NCBI GenBank assembly: GCA_034440635.1
Contig: JAOTON010000961.1
Span: forward strand, 1,240,001 to 1,304,000
Direction: 5' to 3'
Source of the DNA: Lepas anatifera
Taxonomy: Eukaryota; Arthropoda; Thecostraca; Lepadidae
DNA: 64,000 nt
Position numbers and translations under genes: made by a program. The notes below the pieces were generated by a model, which ran no database searches, was not told the DNA's origin, and worked only from the letters and a program-made list of their open reading frames with translations. Of this stretch, positions 59,701 through 64,000 are shown piece after piece. The stretch's first letter is position 1. Each line of letters opens with the position of its first letter.

Positions 59701-61678
59701 TTTCCGGAGTCAAGCTTAGGTTTGGTGTCTGATTGTTGTGTGGAGCACCCAACTCAGTTTTAAAGTAATTATTTTCGACATTTTCCACCCTGGGTCTATT
59801 CAGTGCTCGGCCGACTTTGCTGTCCCGCTTGGAATTATTGTATAACGTCATTTAAGGTCAAGTACGGAAATACTCGTACAAAATGAGCTTACCATCTCAT
59901 TTGTATCAATTGGTGTTAAGTTTTGGCCTGTTTTATCTCGTCCCTTCAACTAACTAACTATATTTCCTTCCAAACCTTCGTGACACACACTGCCTATTAC
60001 TCCCGTCCGATGCCCGTGACTCTGTCCCAAGTGGACTGTTCGTATGGTCTGTTACGGAGCTTTCAGCCCTGTCCGCGTCCTCTGGCTCGGTCGCGCTGGT
60101 GAGCTGCGTCCTCTGCCGGCAGCTCTCTGCGCGACCGCTGCAGTCTGGAGGCTACTGAGGGAACTGACGCCCTGGTCGACCCCAAGGTCGTCAACCGTCG
60201 CCGCTCCGTGCGCGGAAAAACACGTGAGTACGGGCGGGCAGGCGGTGGCGCTTCGTGGGGATAGGTCGACTCGCTGGTGCTGTCAAATGACGTGTAATTT
60301 AAGAACGGTGGATACAGACGCTACTGGTTTACCGTCGATTCCTGGAATGGTGTCCTTGGATAACTGTCGCCTTACCTTTAGCATCGATTCTAACAGCCCG
60401 GGAGTTGGCGGTGCTAGTTCCGACCTCTGAGTTCGATGTGTGTAAGACTGCTCCACAGGCGCCGCGTTGGATGGGAAGTGCGTGGTAATGGTCGTTACGA
60501 TCTTCTGCTGAAGTGGGAACCCTGTCACAGAATATTTTTCCCGGTGCGGAGTCTAGCCCTGTATACCGGTGACAGCATACCACACACACACACACCACCG
60601 TCATGTTAATCTTACCTGATGCATGTAGCCCCGCAGTAATGTCCATGTCCTTCCTGCAGCCGGCTACTTCTCGCACGTGCTGCACGCGGTGCGTGTCGCC
60701 CCTCAGTAACAAACATGTCGTCCCTCAGTAACGTCCATGTCCTCCCTGCAGCCGGCTACTTCTCGCACGTGCTGCACGCGGTGCGTGTCGCCCCTCAGTA
60801 ACGACCATGTCCCCCTGCAGCCGGCTACGCACCTCCCGCACGCGGCGCGCGGTGCCTCCCCCATACGTCATATCCTCCCGGCGCGGCTACTCGCACGTGC
60901 TGCACGCGGTGCGTGTCGCCCCTCAGTAACGTCCATATCCTCCCGGCAGCCGGCTACTTCTCGCACGTGCTGCACGCGGTGCGTCACGCGCGCGCCGGAC
61001 CGTGAGAAGGAGTTCCGGCGACAGCAGCTGGAGGAGCGGCGGCAGCAGCGGCAGGAGAAGGAGCAGGCCATCGTGGCCTGGGAGGCGCGCCTGCTGCAGG
61101 ACGGCATCGGAGACCGGCTTCGGTCCGCCTGGGAGGTCGGTGGTACAGGCGGGGAGGATGCTGTGTGGGGTGGGGTGGATACTGCAGAGTGGGCTGGAGA
61201 AGTGCTGCTATGTTTGTTCTTCGACAGCAGATACACCTTATTTACATAGCCAGGCTGCGCGACGATGCGGCAGCAAAAGGGCGCGTTATCAATATGTGTG
61301 GCGAGCCCTTGCGTGTTTCGGACCAGTGATTTTCTTCGCGCACTATGGTAGCCCGATACGGCTGCCTTTGGTACCGTGTCAATGAACACACTTCTACGCC
61401 CTGTGACTTGTTCGGGCTGGGGCGCTGACGTGTCCCCTGATGTTTCGGCCATTTCGCTGACGTGTTCTCTGATGTTCCGGCTGCGCTGACGTGCGCTGAC
61501 GGGCGGTGTTTGCTGACGTGTCCGTTGATGCTCCTGCAGCTGCCGCAGCTGGCTCAGTTCATCCACCTCAGCTTGCGTGCGCTCAACATCTTCGAGGTAC
61601 CGCTGTACGAGATGGAGCGGATGCTGCTGGTGCCGCAGTCCTCCGAGACGTTGGCCATGATGATGACGTCACTGGTCA

Positions 61679-61762
<84 letters not shown>

Positions 61763-64000
61763 AGAGAGAGAGGAGAGAGAGGGAGCGGGAGCGGGAGCGG
61801 GAGCGGGAGCGGGAGCGGGAGCGGAGCGGGAGCGGGAGCGGGAGCGGGAGCGGAGCGGGAGCGGGAGACGGAGCGGGAGCGGGAGCGGGAGCGGGAGCGA
61901 GAGCGGGAGCGGAGCGGGAGCGGGAGCGGGAGCGGAGCGGAGCGGGAGCGGAGCGGGAGCGGGAGCGGGAGCGGGAGCGGGAGCGGGAGCGGGAGCGGGA
62001 GCGGGAGCGGGAGCGGGAGCGAGAGCGAGAGCGAGAGAGAGAGCTATATCTTGGAAGGACCCGTGCATTGGGGCATCGGGTCAATAGGTCCTTGTATATG
62101 CTCGTTTTCTTTTAAGGCCATGGAAGAGAGGAGGCAGGGAAGATAAATGATCTCTTACCTGTGAAAAGGATGGGTGGTCATAAAGGGAGTGACACCTCGG
62201 TACAATTTCTGACTATTGGTTTAAGGGTGATATTTTTTTAAGGTGATGACTGGTCTTATTTTTTTCTGCTGAACAATGGCTAATGCGCCTAAAACTGGGC
62301 TGTATTTATTTTTCCCCTTTTAGCGGTAAAAAGTCTCCAAATCGGCTTAGCTTCAAATCCGCAATCTGTCAGTTGGCTTGTGCCAGGTTGATCCTCTTAG
62401 ATTTGCACCATAAATTAATACGAATACAAATGAAGTTTTCAGCAAAAATGGGCTATTATTAGCAACCGAAGTGGCACTTATAAATTTCTTATCTTTTTCT
62501 TGACATATTAAAACATATCTCTTGTTTCAAACTAGTCATTAACAATTATGCGTATCTATATCGTCCAGCACCGGGAAAGCATCCAGCACGTAGGTTTAAA
62601 AGATATCCAGACAAGACACGTTTGTCAGCGCTTTATCAGGCCTGAGCATTACGTCGCATTCCAAAGGTCACATGCCACGTAATCACCCGAGTAAGAGGGG
62701 TCGATAGGCGTTGAATTTTTACCGAACGATAAGCTGCTTTTACTTCGCAAACAATATGTTCTTGGACAAATTAAATATTGGTGTATCAGTGGTTTTCTGG
62801 CACGCTCTTTCACGTGGCTACCTTTGTTCAAATTCCATTATGAAGGGCGACATTCCTTTTAAGCTTTAGTCTTATGATGGTGGGATTGTGATTAGTTTTG
62901 CAAGAGTTTTGGGTGGTGAGTTCTACCTTCATAGCTAGTTGGGCTACGTTTTCTCAATCGTGGGTGAATCAAGCATTGACTAATATACCTCCTGAACAAG
63001 TTATCTGTAGTGGCTCCTAAAACCCTGTCTTCCTGACATCCTGTGACCTGAGTCTCCTAGAGTTAGACCGATTCGATGTTGGGCTGAACTTCAGTAAGGC
63101 GTGAACGCTCGCCCGGTGCTGGTTTTGTATGTTTGATGACTTGGCGTGTAGTAAGTTGAGTTGTTAGTGATACGGTACTGATACCCAAAACCCATCTCAA
63201 CAGGGTGATGATGCTGGCAAGACGCCTTATGACCCTGGCAGTTGGTAATGCGTCTGTTAAACCCCAACAATTATTATTGACGCGGCCGCCGGTGTCGTCT
63301 GCAGCTCCCCCTGATCCGGACGAAGCTGGGCGACCTGCCGCCCATGCCCTACGGCATGTGGACGGAGAAGCTGGCGGCGCGGGTGCAGCTGTGGTACCGC
63401 GCCTTCGCCAAGGAGGCCGGCCGCGCCGACCGCCTCCTGGACACACAGGGCATAGAGCCCGCCTTCTGGGCCGTCGTCGGAGAGCAGAACCCGTTCGAGA
63501 CGAAACTGTTCCACCAGCTCAGCTTCTACCAGCGCATATGGATGGTCAAGACCATGTGCGACTACCTGTTTGTAAGTGGCTGCGTGGGCTGGACGTGTAT
63601 CAGCGCTTGCCGGTCAGGACTTGTTTGAAGTAATTTGGTTGGCTGCGTTTGGTTTTCGACCCATTTCATACTTGGACTTGACATTTTGCGCTCAAGTGGC
63701 CTTATTACTTGACATTCTTGTAATTATATTGCTGTTTTCGAGTGCACCACCCGGCGACGGGGTTCGCGTGTGTAGTACACCGCACCCCTCCGGAGCTGCC
63801 TATGAATATGTACATATATACAGGAACATGGCGCACCAGTTCCCCAGAGCCGACCAGGTGACCGCTGTCGCCTGCTGTGCCGGCAGCATCACCATAAGAC
63901 GGTGCAGGAGTGTGTGATGGAGACGTCGGTGGAGGAACCGCGGGAAGCGGTGCTGGGCCGCGACCGCCACGGCTTCGAGTACATCCACTTCCCGCAGCTG
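56685..64000 (+). CDS. BRD10/KIAA2026-like bromodomain protein gene (5' part)
   Basis: Exons: 56685-56744, 57953-58139, 58547-58674, 59251-59419, 60123-60223, 60950-61135, 61540-61674, 63305-63571, 63887-64000 (runs off the window). Residues of about 70-175, counted from the ATG at 56705, form a bromodomain: WPF at the ZA loop (91-93), DYAEVVTKPVWL, and CYRYNG with the acetyl-lysine-binding Asn near 149. Downstream segments (IVAWEARLL, LPQLAQFIHL, LPPMPYGMWTEKL, NPFETKLFHQLSFYQR, FEYIHFPQL) follow the order remembered for vertebrate BRD10/KIAA2026, a nuclear protein of poorly known function. Phases fit across exons 1-5. Exon 6 needs a one-base correction and exon 7 an unusual donor. That it is a bromodomain protein is firm; the BRD10 assignment is from memory of the family. 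Confidence 0.78.
57953..58139 (+). CDS. BRD10-like exon 2 (acidic)
   Basis: VDEDEGQDEELRRPS, a run of glutamates, then ETTESEDASARERL and PHEMQQAYR. It enters in phase 1 after CCCTACAG and leaves in phase 2 at TACCG|GTGGGT. Confidence 0.82.
58547..58674 (+). CDS. BRD10-like exon 3 (bromodomain, first half)
   Basis: RILEQLMAPENHVHNWPFM to KPVWLKS: helix Z, the WPF shelf and the ZA loop of a bromodomain. Phases 2 in and 1 out join exactly with the neighbours. Confidence 0.9.
58866..59250 (+). repeat. minisatellite at BRD10-like exon 4 acceptor
   Basis: Imperfect units of about 25-45 bp built from CCGGCGTCCGTGCGTGTCAG and TGCGTTACCTCC. Many copies contain GTGTCAG|TGCG, matching the exon 4 acceptor at 59250/59251. 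Confidence 0.9.
59251..59419 (+). CDS. BRD10-like exon 4 (bromodomain, second half)
   Basis: VRDQLLHGQFETPT, ELRLMLRNCYRYNG and LEELMEQHISQLPS: helices A-C with the acetyl-lysine-binding Asn in YRYNG. The acceptor GCGCGTCAG|TGCGAG is the last member of a tandem array containing many GTGTCAG|TGCG copies. Confidence 0.92.
60123..60223 (+). CDS. BRD10-like exon 5
   Basis: After the phase 2 codon it reads SLRDRCSLEATEGTDALVD and VVNRRRSVRGKT, with donor CAC|GTGAGT. The exon was chosen because the frame from exon 4 carries through without a stop. It is basic at its end. Confidence 0.75.
60655..60985 (+). repeat. tandem array of a mini-exon-like unit (BRD10-like exon 6 start)
   Basis: Five copies, complete or damaged, of a 70-95-bp unit containing CAG|CCGGCTACTTCTCG and CACGCG|GTGCGT, a 32-bp segment with an acceptor on one side and a donor-like site on the other. 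The last copy runs into exon 6. Confidence 0.85.
60950..61135 (+). CDS. BRD10-like exon 6 (one-base frame break)
   Basis: It starts GYFSHVLHAVRHAR in the frame set by exon 5 and ends EKEFRRQQLEERRQQRQEKE, IVAWEARLLQDG in the next frame. The two join if one base is skipped in the CGCGCGCGCC run near 60990. Donor GAG|GTCGGT, phase 0. The first 32 bases with their flanking splice sites are also present upstream as repeated copies. Confidence 0.6.
61540..61674 (+). CDS. BRD10-like exon 7
   Basis: Forty-five codons, LPQLAQFIHLSLRALNIFE to AMMMTSL, after GCTCCTGCAG. The strong-looking donor GTCAG|GTGAGA at 61679 would give phase 2 and create a stop in the next exon. TCACTG|GTCAGG keeps phase 0 and joins to LPLIRTKL. 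A GA microsatellite follows at once. Confidence 0.75.
61681..62043. repeat. GA / GGGAGC microsatellite after BRD10-like exon 7
   Basis: (GA)n to about 61785, then (GGGAGC)n with GGAGC variants, ending in (GAGAGC)n. It starts at the donor region of exon 7. Confidence 0.97.
63305..63571 (+). CDS. BRD10-like exon 8
   Basis: Eighty-nine codons, LPLIRTKLGDLPPMPYGMW to MVKTMCDYLF, between GTCTGCAG and TTT|GTAAGT. It contains LWYRAFAKEAG and EQNPFETKLFHQLSFYQR, conserved in BRD10-type proteins as far as remembered. Confidence 0.85.
63887..64000 (+). CDS. BRD10-like exon 9 (cut by window end)
   Basis: Thirty-eight codons, HHHKTVQECVMET to FEYIHFPQL, starting in phase 0 after TGCCGGCAG. The exon and gene continue beyond 64000. 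Confidence 0.82.

Noticed and set aside
61506..62087. Arg/Glu/Gly/Ala-rich open frames
   Set aside because: Translation of the GA/GGGAGC microsatellite in an intron.

Overview
The window is animal nuclear DNA, most likely from an arthropod and perhaps a crustacean. All coding sequence is in short exons with GT...AG borders. The catalase N-terminus resembles arthropod catalases, and TTAGG, the arthropod telomere unit, appears in quantity. The taxon is an inference. There are no operons and no bacterial features. Most of the 64 kb is introns, tandem repeats and small transposons.

Three protein genes can be assembled from spliced exons. (1) A catalase gene on the minus strand has nine exons between 25601 and 9152 (472 codons). 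All introns are phase-consistent and the active-site residues are intact. The last 35-40 codons were not found. (2) A TATDN2-like gene of the TatD metal-dependent nuclease family lies on the plus strand, about 34467-46054. It has a long low-complexity N-terminal part and a complete TatD domain at the end. (3) The 5' part of a gene resembling BRD10/KIAA2026 lies on the plus strand from 56685 to the window end. It has one bromodomain followed by conserved helical regions and continues beyond the window. The three genes show no obvious functional link.

Layout: 1-5810 holds AGGTCA-rich TTAA-type elements; 6480-7350 a decayed non-LTR retrotransposon; 9152-25601 catalase; 28184-28750 a second non-LTR fragment; 29244-30380 a large foldback element; 32053-33833 a SINE and another AGGTCA-rich element; 34467-46054 the TATDN2-like gene; 46055-51725 intergenic with a nested pair of TTAA elements; 51726-56684 intergenic with a SINE, a hairpin element and a MITE; 56685-64000 the bromodomain gene.

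Two things stand out. First, tandem repeats abut, and in several cases contain, splice junctions in all three genes, and one array copies the stop-codon region of the TATDN2-like gene. Junction sequence seems to have been used repeatedly as the seed of minisatellites. Second, a 1137-bp foldback element has inverted arms carrying long (TTAGG)n / (CCTAA)n arrays. It is bounded by matching terminal repeats and a 9-bp target duplication, so it mimics a telomere-fusion relic but is better read as a transposon. The reading frame also breaks by one base inside otherwise convincing exons at three sites.
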